Positions 11,101-23,590 of a DNA stretch of 64,000 nt are shown here, piece by piece; positions within the stretch are counted from its first letter, which is position 1, and each line of letters opens with the position of its first letter. Source of the stretch: Tenrec ecaudatus (Eukaryota > Chordata > Mammalia > Afrosoricida > Tenrecidae). A model generated the notes under the pieces. The model saw only the letters and a program-made list of their open reading frames with translations. It ran no database searches and was not told where the DNA came from. Location: the NCBI RefSeq assembly GCF_050624435.1, contig NC_134539.1:121069525-121133524 (forward strand), read 5' to 3'. The position numbers were made by a program, and so were the translations under genes.

Positions 11101-13747
11101 AGTCCAGTGGTGTGGTGCATGTTGAGACATTCCTACTAAAATGAAGAATAAGCTATTGCATCTGATCCCCCCCCCCAACAACTCGATCTATTTATCAAGT
11201 GACATGAAAGGCCTCTAATATAGAGGGGGGCCCAGTTTAAGAAAAGGCTCTACAACAGCAGTCTGCCATGCAGACTGCTTTGCCACTGGGACTATATGAT
11301 CCAACTGACCCAATGGTGCTAGAGGTGTCAGTCATAGCTAGAGAAGCAGTATGGAGTCTTTGACAGTTCCCTATTGGTGGATCACAGTGTAAACCATTGA
11401 TATTTTTGACTAAAACCCGCCATTCTCTGCAGACAACTACACCCCTTTTGAAAAGCAGCTGTTGGCCTGTTACTGGGCCTTGGCAGAGACAGAACACCTC
11501 ACCATGGGCCACCAAGTCACCATGAGGCCTGAGGTGCCCATCGTGAACTGGGTATTGTCTAATGGAAGTAGTATACACACTAGATCAGGCTAGAGCAGGA
11601 CCTGAAGGTAAAAGTAGAAGTGGTCCAAATGCCCACACCACACTCCTGTCACAGTACCTTCCTTCTCCCAAGCTGCACCTATGGCCTCCTGGGAAGTTCC
11701 TTATGATAAGTTGACTGAAGAATAGAAAAGTCATGCTTGGTTTACGGATGGCTCTGCACAATATGCAGGTGCCACTTGTAAGTGGACAGCAGCAGCACTA
11801 CAGCCCCTTTCTGGGATCTCCCTAAAGGACAGTGGTGAAGGGAAATCCTCCCATTGAGCAGAACTTTGAGCAGTGCATCTGGCCATTCAGTTTGCCTGGA
11901 AAGAGAAATGGCCAAATATGAGATTGTATACTGATTCTAGAGCTGTGGCTAATGGCTTGACTGGATGATCAGGGAATTGGAAGGAACATGATTGGAAAAC
12001 TGGTGTCAAGAAGGTGTGGGGAAGAGTTATGTGGATAGACATCTCTGAATGGGCCAAGAAAGTACAGATAATTGTGTCTCAGGTGAATACTCACCAAAGG
12101 GTTACCTCTGAAGAGGAGGACGTTAACAAGCAAGGGGATAAGATGGCATGCACTGTGGAAACTAGTCCTCCTCTTTCCACCGCCACTCCTGTCATCGTCC
12201 AATGGGCACATGAACAAAGTGGACATGGTGGCATGGATGGAGGTTATGCATGGTGCAGCAACATGAACTTCCATTCACCAAGGTCGACTTGGCCACTGAT
12301 ATGGCTGAAGCCAGTAGTAGAAGCTAACATAGAGTCCAAGATATGGGACCATTCCTTGGGGAGATCAACCAGAAACCTGGTGGCAGGTTGATTATATAAG
12401 ACCACTTCCATCATGGAGAGGGCAGCATTTTGTTTTTGTTTTTTTGTTTTTTTGGAATAGACATCTACTCTGGATATGAATTTGCCTTCCTGCATGCAAT
12501 GCTTTTGCCAAAACTACCATTCATGGACTTACAGAATGCGTATCCACTGGCATGGCATCCCACATAGCATTGCTTCAGATCAAGGAACTCACTTCACAGC
12601 AAATGAAATGCAGCAATGAGCCCATGCCCATGGTATATACTGGTCATATGACGCTCCTCATCATCCTGAAGCTGCTGGCTTGATAGAACGATAGGATGGC
12701 CTCTTTAAAAAATGATTACAACATCAGCTAGGTGGCAACACCTTATGGGGCTGGGGTGATGTTCTCCAGGAGGCTGTATACACTCTCAACCAATAGCCAA
12801 TCTAGGGTGCTGTGTCGCCAATAGCCAGGATTCATGGGTCCAGGAACTAAGGAGTGGAAACTGGAGTGGCACCACTCACTATTATTCCTAGTGATCCACT
12901 TGCAGCATTTTCACTTCCTTTCCAAGCAACCCTATGCACTTCAGGCCTGGAGGTCCTAGTCCCAAAGGAAGGAACTCTCCCACCTGGAAACACAGCACTG
13001 ATTCCACTGAACTGGCAGCTGAGAATGCCCCCTGGCCACTTTGGGTTCCTCATGCCTTTGGATCATCAGGTCAGGAAGGGTGTCACAGTACTAAGTCGTG
13101 TGATTGATCCTGATTACCAAGGAGATATTGGACTAGTGCTACATAATAGAAGTAAAGAAGAATATGTATGGAATCCAGGAGATGCCCTAGGCTATATCTT
13201 AGTACTACCACGCCCTTTGATTAAAGTAAATGGTAAACTACAGCAACCTAATCCTGACAAGACGTCAAATGACCCTTACCCCTAAGGAAGGAAGGTCTGG
13301 GTCATCCCACCAAGCAAAGAGCTATGGCCAGCTGAGGTGCTGGCCAAGGGCAAAGGTAATACAGAAAGGGTAGTAGAAGAATGTAGTTCTATCAGTTATG
13401 ACCACATGATCAATTGCAAAAGTGAGATTTGTGATTGTCGGTTTACCTACTTCATATGTACTTATTGAATATCTTTCCTTCATTCATGTATGATATACCA
13501 GATATAATTAGATTGTGTGTTTTCATTTATATGTATGATTTTAGGTGTGTGATTTCACTAAAGTCTGGAAATTATATATGGCTAAAGAATTGTGTACAGG
13601 TTCCAAGTTAGCAAGGGGTAGACTGTGATAGGTAGGCTTATTGTACACGAGGATAATGGGCACAAGGGAAGTCCAAAACAAGCAGAACATATTTTTATGA
13701 TACTTATTCCCTAATATATTTTTGGAGAACACAATTTAACCCATAAC
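7480..13747 (+). mobile_element. ERV-L class endogenous retrovirus fossil (LTR, gag, pro, RT, RNase H, integrase, dUTPase)
   Basis: Sense-strand provirus. A 5' LTR (about 7480-8126) is followed by a primer-binding-site-like TTGGTAACAGG. Then come gag-like sequence (about 8165-9240), a retropepsin region with LDTGSE-like text (about 10140-10400), reverse transcriptase (about 10430-11100, YIDD motif near 10957), RNase H (about 11735-11950), integrase (about 12330-12800) and, at the 3' end of pol, a dUTPase domain (about 12850-13285). dUTPase after integrase and the absence of any env are hallmarks of ERV-L. The element is broken in many places (well over ten) and is an old fossil. A short TGTGATAG-started remnant at 13628-13747 may be what is left of the 3' LTR. 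A G-rich microsatellite (about 9245-9270) lies inside it. Confidence 0.88.
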
Positions 13748-14665
13748 AGGAAAAATAAAAGAAGAATTTTAGGAGGTCACTGAAGACAAGCAATCAGAAT
13801 TTAGGAAGTGTGAAATGCCACAGCATGGCCACAGGACTGACAAGTCACTCTGAAACTCAAAGCTCCAGGAACTTCCACCACTGTGTTTCAGAGGTTATCA
13901 TCCAGCTCGTCCTCCATTTCGTGCAGCTGCTCTTGGCTTCTGCTTTCTTTACATTTTCAGTTTAATTTTTTTCCTTTGCCTACTATACTAGCTGAATTCT
14001 GAAGTCTCTACTTTGTTTGACTTCTACTCCAAAGGTGTCTGCTTGCTCATAATATGACTTATTCAAATATAATCACATACTCTTAAGATGAGGTCTGAAT
14101 AGTAAAAGCATACATATTTCATAGAGCTTTTATTTTCACCAGAATGTTCTGTGACTTTTGACATCTATCTCCTAATTTATGCTTATTTTGATATAAAGTG
14201 ATATTTTTTCTCACATATTCTAGTGACATTGGTGTGCTAGGAGCATGAATGATGTTCATTTCGCGACAACATTTTCCCTGCCATCCCCTGGTTTCTCAGA
14301 CATATCTAACTTTATTTTAAAGGCACTTTGAGAAGCACTGACTTACTCTTCAACTCCTTATATGAAAATAATGATCACTCTTGTCTCACAACCTAATCAC
14401 CTTTTAGTGCCCAAGCCTGGTGTTAATTGCTGCATCTTTTTGAATTTTAGAGTTCCAACTGGTTGATCCAGTTTTTCTTGTCCATAGGGAAAATTTAATC
14501 ATCATTACTGAGTACCACTGGGTCACTGATTTCATTTTAAATTTGCATCTAATATTAAAACCTAAAAGCAAAAATAAAATAAAGCCTAAAAGCAAAGAAG
14601 TAATTAAAAAGTTATATTCATAAAATTCGTGAACATAAAATGAAAAGAATGGTATAAAAATATAT
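13748..14665. other. Intergenic, nothing assigned
   Basis: A+T-rich; contains only short shadow frames and simple A-rich runs near 14560-14680. Confidence 0.5.
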
Positions 14666-15650
14666 TTTCTTGATAATTTATAAATTATTATTTTGTCATA
14701 TCTTACACCATCCAACATCTCCCCTCACCCACTTCTCTACTGTCCATCCCCCAGGGAGGAAGTTATATGTAGATCCTTGTAATCTGTTACCCCTTTCTCC
14801 CTCACCTTTCCTTCACCCTCTCTGTATCGCCACTCTCACCTGATCCTGAGGGGTTCATCTGTCTTGGATTCCCTGTGTTTCCAGTTCATATCTGTACCAG
14901 TGTACATCCTCTGGTCCAGCTGGATTTGTAATGCAGAATTGGGATCATGGTAGTGGGGAGGAGGGTAGCAAGCATTCAAGAACCAGAGGAAAATTGTATG
15001 TTTCATCGTTGCTACACTGCACCCTGATTGCCTCATCTCCTCTCCGTGGCCCTTCTGCAAGGGGATGTCCAATTTCCCTCAGATGGGCCCTGGGTCCCCA
15101 CTTCACACTCCCTCCTCATTCACAATGCTATGATTTTTTTTTTTTTTTTTTGGTTTTTGAGGTCTGATATCTAATCCCTTTGAAACCTTGTGATCTCACA
15201 GGCTGTTGTGCTTCTTCTATGTGGGCTTTGTTGTTTCCCAGTTAGATAGCCACTTGTTTACCTTCCAGCCTATAGGACCCCAGACTCTATATCTTTTGAT
15301 AGCCCAGCACCATAAGCTTTCTTTGCCACATTTGCTTATGCACCCACGCTTTGTCTTCAGCGATTGTGTTGGGATAGGCTGGTGTGCTTTTTCCATGTGG
15401 GCTTTGTTGTTCCTCAGCTAGATAGCTGCCTGTTTATCTTCAAGCCTTTATAAATTATCAAGGGTTCATGAGGGAGGGGAGAGTGGGTGGGAGGGGAAAA
15501 ATGAGGAGCAGATTCCATGGACTCCAGTAGAAAGCAAATGTTTTGAGAGTGATGAGGGAAACAAATGTACTAGAGTGTTTGACACAATGGAGAGATGTAT
15601 GGATTGTGATAAGAGTTGTATGAGCCCCCAATAAAATGATCTCTCTAAAT
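14666..15650 (+). repeat. Family T copy with twin-priming inversion
   Basis: Bases 14666-15447 are family T in antisense, starting at the internal ATAATTTATAAATTATTATTTTG point and running away from the 3' end. Bases 15448-15650 are family T in sense, starting at the same internal point (TTATAAATTATCAAGGG) and running to the AATAAAATGATC 3' end. An inverted 5' segment joined to a correctly oriented 3' segment that meet at the same internal coordinate is the classic result of twin priming during target-primed reverse transcription. The inverted part includes an internal tandem repeat (15205-15300 and 15380-15445). Confidence 0.8.
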
Positions 15651-16523
15651 ATACATAATATTCTGCTTACTGTTAGTCATTAGCATCTAATATTTGTAGA
15701 TGGTAAAATAATTAAAAGTATGGAAAGGTAAACTTTCCCATCTGGTTTGGAAAAGAAATAATCAGGCATTTTGCATCAGCTTTGCAAAAAATCAGCGAAA
15801 CAAATAAACCACAGACTGAAAACCGCTTTTTCAAGAAGTCACAAAGCATACTTATTAAAAGTAGTATTGTCTTTTAGGGTTTATTGATATAGAAATATAT
15901 ATATAATGAAATACTTAATCAAATAAAATTTATCTGTAGAATTAATTCTACACACATACCATTCATACATTCTAAAGAATGCATGTTTTTAATCAGTTTG
16001 GTTAAATATAGACAGTAAATATAAACAAAAATTAATTCTTAAAGTATAGCTCCTATGACCTTTTCCTCCCTTCCTTTTTTCTCCCTTCTTTTCCAAGAAG
16101 AACACCATATATCTTGCTGGCATACTTATGCTACTGCTTACTTTTTAGATTCCTTCCCTAATCCAAACAACTGTTTGGAGTGGGGGTAAGGGAAAAGATA
16201 TAGAGATTCACATGATACAGGATAAAACTGTCCTAGATTGCCCCATTCTGAACTGGCAAAGGGTGGAGAGTAAGGGTGGGAAGAATTTTCCTTATAGAAA
16301 TACTGGGCTGACAGTGAGAAACAAAGAAGAGATGAAGAATGAGTTTCCAAGAATGTGGTAAAATGTGTCAAATGAAGCACAGAGATCAATGAGCAGGAAA
16401 ATTGGAATTGAATTATGAAGTAAAGAGTGACTATTTCAGGAAAGTTAAAAGAATGGAAAGACAAGGTGAAAAATAAAATTTAGGTGAAATTTATTCCAGA
16501 ATCTAAATGGAAAGGAATCATTA
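15651..16523. other. Intergenic, nothing assigned
   Basis: A+T-rich single-copy-looking DNA with a purine-rich stretch at 16180-16480. No gene seen. Confidence 0.5.
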
Positions 16524-16785
16524 ATAACGGATAGGACAAGATATGACAAAATAATAATTTATAAATTATCAAGGGCTCATGAGAGAGGGGAGCAGGGAGG
16601 GAGGGGAAAAAAAGAGGAGCTGATGCCAAGGGCTTAAGTGGAGAGCAAATGCTATAAAAATGATGAGGGCAATGAATTTACAGATGTGCTTTACACAATT
16701 GATGTATGTATATGTATGGATTTTGATAAGAGTTGTATGAGCCCCTAATAAAATGTTTAAAAAACAAAACAAAAAAACAATAGTA
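16524..16785 (+). repeat. Family T 3' end, sense
   Basis: Runs from GGACAAGATATGACAAAATA through TTATCAAGGGCTCATGAG to GAGCCCCTAATAAAATG and an A-rich tail with CAAAACAAAAAAAC text. Confidence 0.85.
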
Positions 16786-16815
16786 AGAGGTAACATATTG
16801 TCTGTAAGCACTAGC

Positions 16816-17530
16816 CTATTGTTGTTAGGTGCCCCTGACTAGGCTGTAACTCACAGCAACCTTATGCACAACAGAATGAAACGCCATCTAGACTCACGAT
16901 TATTGTTCTATTTGGGGTCTTGCGGTATACAGAGTCAGTCCAGCTCATGCAGGGTCTTCCTCTTTTTCACTGATCCTCTGCGTTACCCAGCATGATATAC
17001 TTCTCCAGCCACTAGTTTCTCTTGATAGGTTCCAAGTATGTAAAATAAAGTCTCACCATCCTTACTTTTATTTTTATGATATGTGAATTTTATTTTACTT
17101 ATTTATTTTAGAATATTTTCCTCATTAAAAAATACTTTTATTGGGGTTCTTACATCTCACCACAATCCATATATTCCTCCAATGTGTTAAGCATGTTAGT
17201 ACATATGCCACCATCATCATTTTCAAAGCATTCTCTTCCCACTCGAGTCCCTGATATCAGCTCCCCATTTCTTCCCCCTCCACCCCCTCCCTCATGAACC
17301 CTTGATAAGTTATAGATTATTTTTTTCATTTCTTACATCGTCCTCCCTCCTTTGACCCTCACCCACTTTTCTGTTATTTGTCCCCCTGGGAGGGGGTTTT
17401 AGATTGATCCTTTCTGGCTGTATTTCTTTCACGGTAGATTTGTTTGTTTTTCTGGTAGTCCATGGTACTGTCAATATTCTTCACAGCACCACAATTCAAA
17501 TGCATCAGTTCTTCTGTATTTATATCCTAG
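16816..17530 (-). repeat. BovB-clade RTE LINE, antisense, split by family T
   Basis: 16816-17065 matches the 3' end of BovB in antisense (GTTGTTAGGTGCCCCTGAC, CTTATGCACAACAGAATG, GGGTCTTCCTC, TTCCAAGTATGTAAAAT). The match resumes at about 17410 with GGCTGTATTTCTTTC and TCAATATTCTTCACAGC. The gap is filled by a family T copy. Confidence 0.8.
17126..17408 (-). repeat. Family T copy inside BovB, antisense
   Basis: Starts with the antisense 3' end (ACTTTTATTGGGGTTCTTAC) and continues to the TCCCCCTGGGAGGGGG block. It is more diverged than most copies. Confidence 0.75.
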
Positions 17531-17739
17531 GGCTTTTATATATATGCATGAATTAGTTTTATTCAATATCTTTTGATGCAGGTTCTAAGTAACACCTCAA
17601 GTTACGCAGCTGCAAAATGTAATCAGTCTTTCTATTTAATGCACATTTTAAAGAGGAAAAAAATATCAGACTCTTTTTGATGACCAAATACCCTAGAGTG
17701 GGTGAGAAATATGAGTATATGAATTCAATCAAGGGAGAA

Positions 17740-18046
17740 AGGGAGAGCTTATCACAATGATTTACATATAACCCCCTCCCAGGGGACAGATAACAGAAAA
17801 GTGAGTGTAGGGAGACATCGGTCAGTATAAGGCATTAAAAAACAATAGTAATTCATAAATTTTCAAGAGTTCATGAGGGAGGGAGGGTACAAAAGAAAAA
17901 ATGAGGAGCTAATACCAAGGGCTCAAGTAGAAAGAAAATGTTTTGAAAATGATGATGGTAACAAATATACAAATGTGCTTGACACATGGATGGATGTATG
18001 GGTTGTGATAAGAGTTGTACAAGCCCCCAATAAAATGATTAAAAAA
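17740..18046 (+). repeat. Family T copy, sense
   Basis: From ATTTACATATAACCCCCTCC to GAGCCCCCAATAAAATGATT and a short A tail at 18040-18046, followed directly by another sense copy. Confidence 0.8.
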
Positions 18047-19080
18047 GGTAAACAAGCAGCCATCTAGCTCAGAAGCAACAAAGCCCACATGGAAGAAGCA
18101 CACCAGCCTGTGTGATCACAGGTGCCGAAGGGATCAAGTATTAGGCTTCAGAGAACAAAAAATCATATCATTGTGTGCTCACCTCCATGACATGATCGCT
18201 GAAGATAAATGGGTGCATAAGCAAATGTGGCGAAGAAAGCTGTTGGTGCCCGGCTATCAAAAGATATAGCATGTGGGGTCTTAAAGGCTTGAAGATAAAC
18301 AAGCAGCCATCTAGCTCAGAAGCAACAAAGCCCACAAGGAAGAAGCACACAAGTCTGTGTGATCACGAGGTGTTGAAGGGATCAGGTAACAGGCATCATC
18401 AGAACAAAAAATCTTACCATAGTGAATGAGGGGGCGGAGTGTGGAGTGGAGACCCAAAGCCCATTTGTAGACTGCTGGACATCCCCTTATAGAAGGATCT
18501 CGGGGAAGAGACTAGCCAGTCAGGGTGCAATGTAACAATGATGAAGCATATAACTTTCCTCTAGTTCCTAAATGCTTCCTCCTCCCCCACTGTCATGATC
18601 CTAATTCTACTTTACAAATATGGCTAGACGAGAGCTTGTACACTGGTACAGATAGGAACTGGAAATCCAGGGAAGCCAGGGCGGATGATCCCTTCAGGAC
18701 CAGTGGTGAGAGTGTCGATACTGGGAGGGTAGAGGGAGGGTGGGTTGGAAAGAGGGAACCGATTACAAGGATCTACATGTGACCTCCCCCTGGGGGACGG
18801 ATAACAGAAAAGTGGGTGAAGGGAGACGTCGAACAGGGCAAGATATGACAAAATAATAATTTATAAATTATCAAGGGTTAATGAGGGAGCGGGGAGCGGG
18901 GAGGGAGGGAAAAAAATGAGGAGCTGATGCCAGGGGCTTAACTGAAGAGCAAATGTTTTAAGAATGATGAGGGCAATGAATGTACAAATGTGCTTTACAC
19001 AATTGATGTATGTATGGATTGTGATAAGAGTTGTATGAGTCACTAATATTATGATTAAAAACAAAAAACAACAGCAAAGC
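18047..19080 (+). repeat. Family T copy, sense, about 1 kb with internal tandem duplication
   Basis: Follows the previous copy head to tail. A block with AGCAGCCATCTAGCTCAGAA occurs at 18053 and again at about 18300, so a unit of about 245 bp is duplicated inside the element, as in the copy at 15205-15445. The 3' end is diverged (CACTAATATTATGATT) and followed by AAAAAC-rich text. Confidence 0.8.
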
Positions 19081-20380
19081 ATCAAAAAAAATTTAAATTA
19101 AATTAAATTAAAAGACAGCAATGTTATAAGTGCTTTTGCTGCTTGCTCACTATTCGTAAAAAATACAAACTTCTCTTAAAAGGTGATTTTAGCCTTTAAC
19201 AATCCCTTTGGGAACCCCTTCATCGCTGACTAAGTCCAACAGGGTAGAGGAAGAAAATGGGACAAAAATGTAGCACCTTAAAGTTCGGCCCAGAAGAAAC
19301 TGTGGCATCCAGGATAATCTGCTCCCACACTAGCTCGAAAACCAAAGCAATCCTTTTAGCCCCTAAAAACAAATGCAATGCTTACATTTGTCTAGTTTCT
19401 ATCTTCTACGTTTTGTTTTTTAATTTTTTTTTTCTTCTACGTTTTTGTTTCAGATTCTGAAGAGTACATTGTTTGAGGGTCAAACTAAGTGTTGAGTAAC
19501 ACTAGGCCATACAACAATTATGTTACAGGGAAAAATTGGTTTTCAGAATCTTTTAAGCAAATTGATGATGTAACTTCTCAGCAATGAGAGTGAGCAATTT
19601 TTTCATCAAAGACACGTAGTAAATTCAAGTCTTTTTAGAAAAAAAAGGATAAGGGGCTAAGCTGTGCCTAACAAGAGCTATGTAAAGAGAAAAGGTCTGA
19701 ATACTCTTTCCACATTAGTGCCTCAGAAACCAGTTGTCTGCACAAAACATGACAGATTGGATTTTCATGGCTAATTAAGAACACATACAGGTTTGACACC
19801 TTTGGGACTCTGGCAGCAATGATTCTAATTTTGTGTCCTCCACCAATTTATATTCATGCAAAAGGAACATGACAGTGGTAGGCAGATTAAACTGATTGTT
19901 TTGTTAGGTCTCAAGTTGCAAAAACAAGGTCAGAGTAAAGGTAGGGTCACAAAGTTAACCTCTGGAGACACATTAGTTATCTCATAGTTCTAAATACACA
20001 AGGTGGCTGTAATAGGAACAATGGCAAAACTACTTAATATTACTGATATGTTCTAACTCTAGGCAGAAACAATAGCAAATCATTATTATTTTACTTCTAA
20101 TTAATCCTTACATGTACATTTGAATATTTTAAACTCAATAATTGAAAGCAAAACATTACTCAAAAATCACAAATCAATGCATAAAAATACTTGACACTGA
20201 GATCCAGTATTATAAATAACTTACTATCTAATGAAGGTGGTGTCACTAAATAATAGATAAAAATGGATCATTTTATAAGGTATTGGGAAACAAAACTATT
20301 TATAAGAAATTCAGCTTAGAGCTTCACTTCATACCAAAATAATTCCAGATAAGATTAAATGGAGAAAAAAAAGATTAAAT
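19081..20380. other. Intergenic, nothing assigned
   Basis: Mostly A+T-rich single-copy-looking DNA with a short (TAAAT)n run at about 19092-19112. No gene, RNA or repeat family recognised. Confidence 0.5.
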
Positions 20381-20390
20381 GGAGAAACAA

Positions 20391-21314
20391 TTTTTTTGTT
20401 TGTTTTATAAATCATTTTATTGGGGGCTCTTACAGCTCTTATAACAATTCATAAATCAATTGTATGAAGCACATTTGTACATATGTTGCCATCATCATTT
20501 TCTATTAAAAAAATCATTTTATTGGGTACTCATACAACTCATCACAATTCATCCATAGTGTCAAGCACATTTGTACATTTATTGCCATCATCATTCTTAA
20601 AACATTTGCTTTCTTCTTAAGCCCTTGGTATCAGCTCATTTTCCCCCTCCCTCACCACCCCTCTCTCATAAACCCTTGATAATTTATAAATTATTTTATC
20701 ATGTCTTACATGGCCCAACGTCTCCCTTCACCCACTTTTCTGTTGTCTGTCCCCCAGGGAGGGGGTTATATGTAGATCCTTGTGATCAGTTTGTCCTTTC
20801 TACCCCATCTTCCCTCCATCCTCCTGGTATCGCCACTCTTACTACTGGTCCTGAAGGGTTCATCTATCCTGCATTCCCTGTGTTTCCAGTTCTTACCTGT
20901 ACCAATGTACATCCTCTGGTCTAACTAGGTTTGTAAGGTAGAATTGGGATCATGATAGTAGTGGTGGTAGTGGGGGGAAGCATTAAAGAACTAGAGTAAA
21001 GTTGTATGTTTCATCATTGCTACACAACACCCTGACTCGCTTGTCTCCTACCTTAGACCTTTCTGTGAGGGGATGTCCTATTGCCTACAGATGGGCTTTG
21101 GGTCCTCATTCCACACTCCCCCTCATTCACAATGATATGATTTTTTGTTCTTTGATGCCTAATACCTGGTCCCATCAACTCCTCGTGATGACACAGGCTG
21201 GTGTGCTTCTTCCATGTGGGCTTTGTTGCTTCCCAGCTAGATGACTGCTTGTTTATATTCAAGCCTTTTAGACCCCAGATGCTGTATCTCTTGATAGCCG
21301 TGCACCATCAGCTT
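20391..21314 (-). repeat. Family T copy with doubled 3' tail, antisense
   Basis: Two antisense 3' ends stand in tandem (about 20410-20503 and 20513-20600) before the single body runs on to AGCCGTGCACCATCAGC. GGAGAAACAA flanks the whole insertion (20381-20390 and 21315-21324), so both tails arrived in one event. Confidence 0.8.
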
Positions 21315-21329
21315 GGAGAAACAAATTTT

Positions 21330-21910
21330 AACTACAAAAATACTAGAACTAAGTGAGCCACCACCCTCATTTCTAAGGAGAATTCTAGTTGTATTTCTTC
21401 TAAGACTGATTTTTTTGGTCAGTTTATGGTGCATATTCAATATTCTTTGCCAATACCACAATCCAAATGCATCCCTCCTATCCCTGTTTCTCCTCCTTCT
21501 TTCACTGCCCAACTTTTGTGTCCATTGAGGTGATTAAAAAGACCATGGCTTAGGTCTTCAAGGTGACATCACTGTTCTAGAAACGTTAAAGAGGGTTTTT
21601 ACAGCAGATTTGCCTAATGCAGTATGTTGTTTGATATGACTGCTCCTTCTATGGGTGCTGATTATTGACACGAGTAGAATGAGATCTTTGACAACTTCAA
21701 TTTCCCCTCCCTTTATCATATTGTCGATTGATCCAGTCGTGAGGATTTTTCATCATGTTCAAGTGAAATCAACAAAAAAAGCTGTGTTTTTGCTTTTTTT
21801 ACCTTCATTAGTGAGTGCTTCAAGTTGCCTTCATTTTTGGCAAGCAAGACTGCATCATCTGCACGATCGTTAATGGGGTCTTCCTTCAATCCCGAGCCTG
21901 TGCTCTTCTC
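21330..21910 (-). repeat. BovB-clade RTE LINE, antisense
   Basis: Matches the ORF 3' portion and downstream part of BovB in antisense: TTCTAAGGAGAATTCTAGTT, TCAATATTCTTTGCCAATACC, CCATGGCTTAGGTC, GACAACTTCAATTTC. Confidence 0.8.
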
Positions 21911-23009
21911 TCAAAGAGAAGCCAGAACTTTTTTATAGAAAGGAGTAACTGGGGAGGCAGGGGCAAGAAGGAGTAATTGTTGAACCAAAGCTCTTCAGGA
22001 GAGAGGCAGTAGGATCCAGTCTAGTGCATAAGTGAAGGGATCTAGTGCATTTCACCATGGAGAGGAAGAGGAGGGGAAGAAAATGAGAAGCAGAGTGCTG
22101 GATGAGAAATGTGGGCCACATTTTGAGAGAGAAATTGGTTGTTCAGTGACAACGACAGTGGAAGAAGGGAAGATGGTAGGCTATGAAAAAGCGAGAGAGG
22201 AACTGCCAAGGATTAGATGGCCATCGATACCATCATGGAGTGGTGGCAGTTGGCAGTAACTTTAAAGTTTAGGTTTTTTAAGGAGAAAGAGAAATAATTT
22301 AGAAGTAACTTGAGAAGCAAGCCCTAAGAGGAGAAAAAACCAAACAAACCAGGAGTGAGGGAGGGTAATTTGGTCTGGTGATAAACCTGCTTTCTCTTGG
22401 CCCAGGAAGTTAATGAGACATGTAGAGAAGAGGTTAAGAGTAAAGGGAAGATGGCTGTTAGGACATGTTAGGAAAGATGGTGATCAGTGGGCTATTGAAT
22501 CAGATTATGGAAGTAGAGAATAGTATGAAGGCTGCTGGTAGTTCTTGAGGTAAAAAGTATTATAAAGTATGATGGAATTAGTCTTGGTAATCTTGTGGGG
22601 AAGAGGGAAGATGAGTATGCTGTTTGAATTGAATAATATAGAGCTTCACACACTGTTCTGCAGGTCAGGAGTATGAAATTTGGTAGATTGAAATAGCTTT
22701 CATTTGGAACTTTTGCATTTATAATTATAAAATATAGCTTATATATTTCCCTTGAGTGTTCTAATAGTCAGTTTTGATTATAGGTTTATGATCTCCTCTG
22801 AGACCAAGCTGAAATTTCCCCTAGTATTCATATACTCTGGGGCCATCTGATTTAGTGCACTTTGGGGTATGAGATATTTTCTCAATTTCTTTTATGGTAA
22901 TTGACCTATTCAGATTTTCTACACTTTCTTGGGTTAGTTCTGGTTACTTATATTTTTATTCATTAGAATATTTTTCCATTTCTTCATCATTTGCTTATAT
23001 GATCATTTT
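21911..23009. other. Intergenic; possible old L1 sequence at its right end
   Basis: 21911-22660 is purine-rich and not assigned. About 22880-23010 (GGTAATTGACCTATTCAG and following) resembles antisense sequence of an old L1/HAL1 element, with low certainty. Confidence 0.4.
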
Positions 23010-23025
23010 TCTCATTCTCATTTTT

Positions 23026-23202
23026 TAAACTATGGATTTAAAAATCATTTTATTGGGGGCTCGTACAACTCATCACAATCTATACATCCATCCATTGTCA
23101 AGCACATTTGTACATTTGTTGCCATCATCATTCTCAAAACATTTGCTTTCTGCTTGAGCCCTTGGCATCAGCTCATTTTTCCCCTCCCTCCCTGCTCCCC
23201 CC
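23026..23202 (-). repeat. Family T, 177 bp, antisense, perfect 16-bp TSD
   Basis: Antisense 3' end from ATCATTTTATTGGGGGCTCG to a C-rich truncation point. TCTCATTCTCATTTTT is found at 23010-23025 and 23203-23218. Confidence 0.9.
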
Positions 23203-23590
23203 TCTCATTCTCATTTTTGTACTTGTCATTTTATTTGAAAATATCATAGGCAATGCAGGAATAAACACATAGGCGATGTGATGACTGAGAACTGAAAAAA
23301 AATTGACTTAAAACTGATTAACTACAAGAATGTTTGCTATGGAGTGCATACTAACCTGAAGGTTGTCCCCCCCTCCTTTTTTCTAATGAGTTGAGTGAGG
23401 ATGGTAGTGATTATATTTCAACTCTATATCCAACAGTTCCAACCACTCATCAATCCTCCATGATCCATTTTATATCCCACCGCCCCTTTGATTTTTCTTC
23501 CTATTGTGGTCTTTAATCTTCCCTTTAGCTTTATAGACATCTGTCAAACCTCTTGCCTGTTTGCTACATCCTCTCTCCTTTGCCCTCCCT
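23203..23590. other. Intergenic, nothing firm
   Basis: Possibly part of the 3' UTR of the L1 that follows. No other assignment. Confidence 0.4.

Noticed and set aside
12854-13285. 143-codon frame resembling a host dUTPase gene
   Set aside because: Its place directly after integrase sequence of an ERV-L fossil makes it the viral dUTPase region, not a cellular gene.
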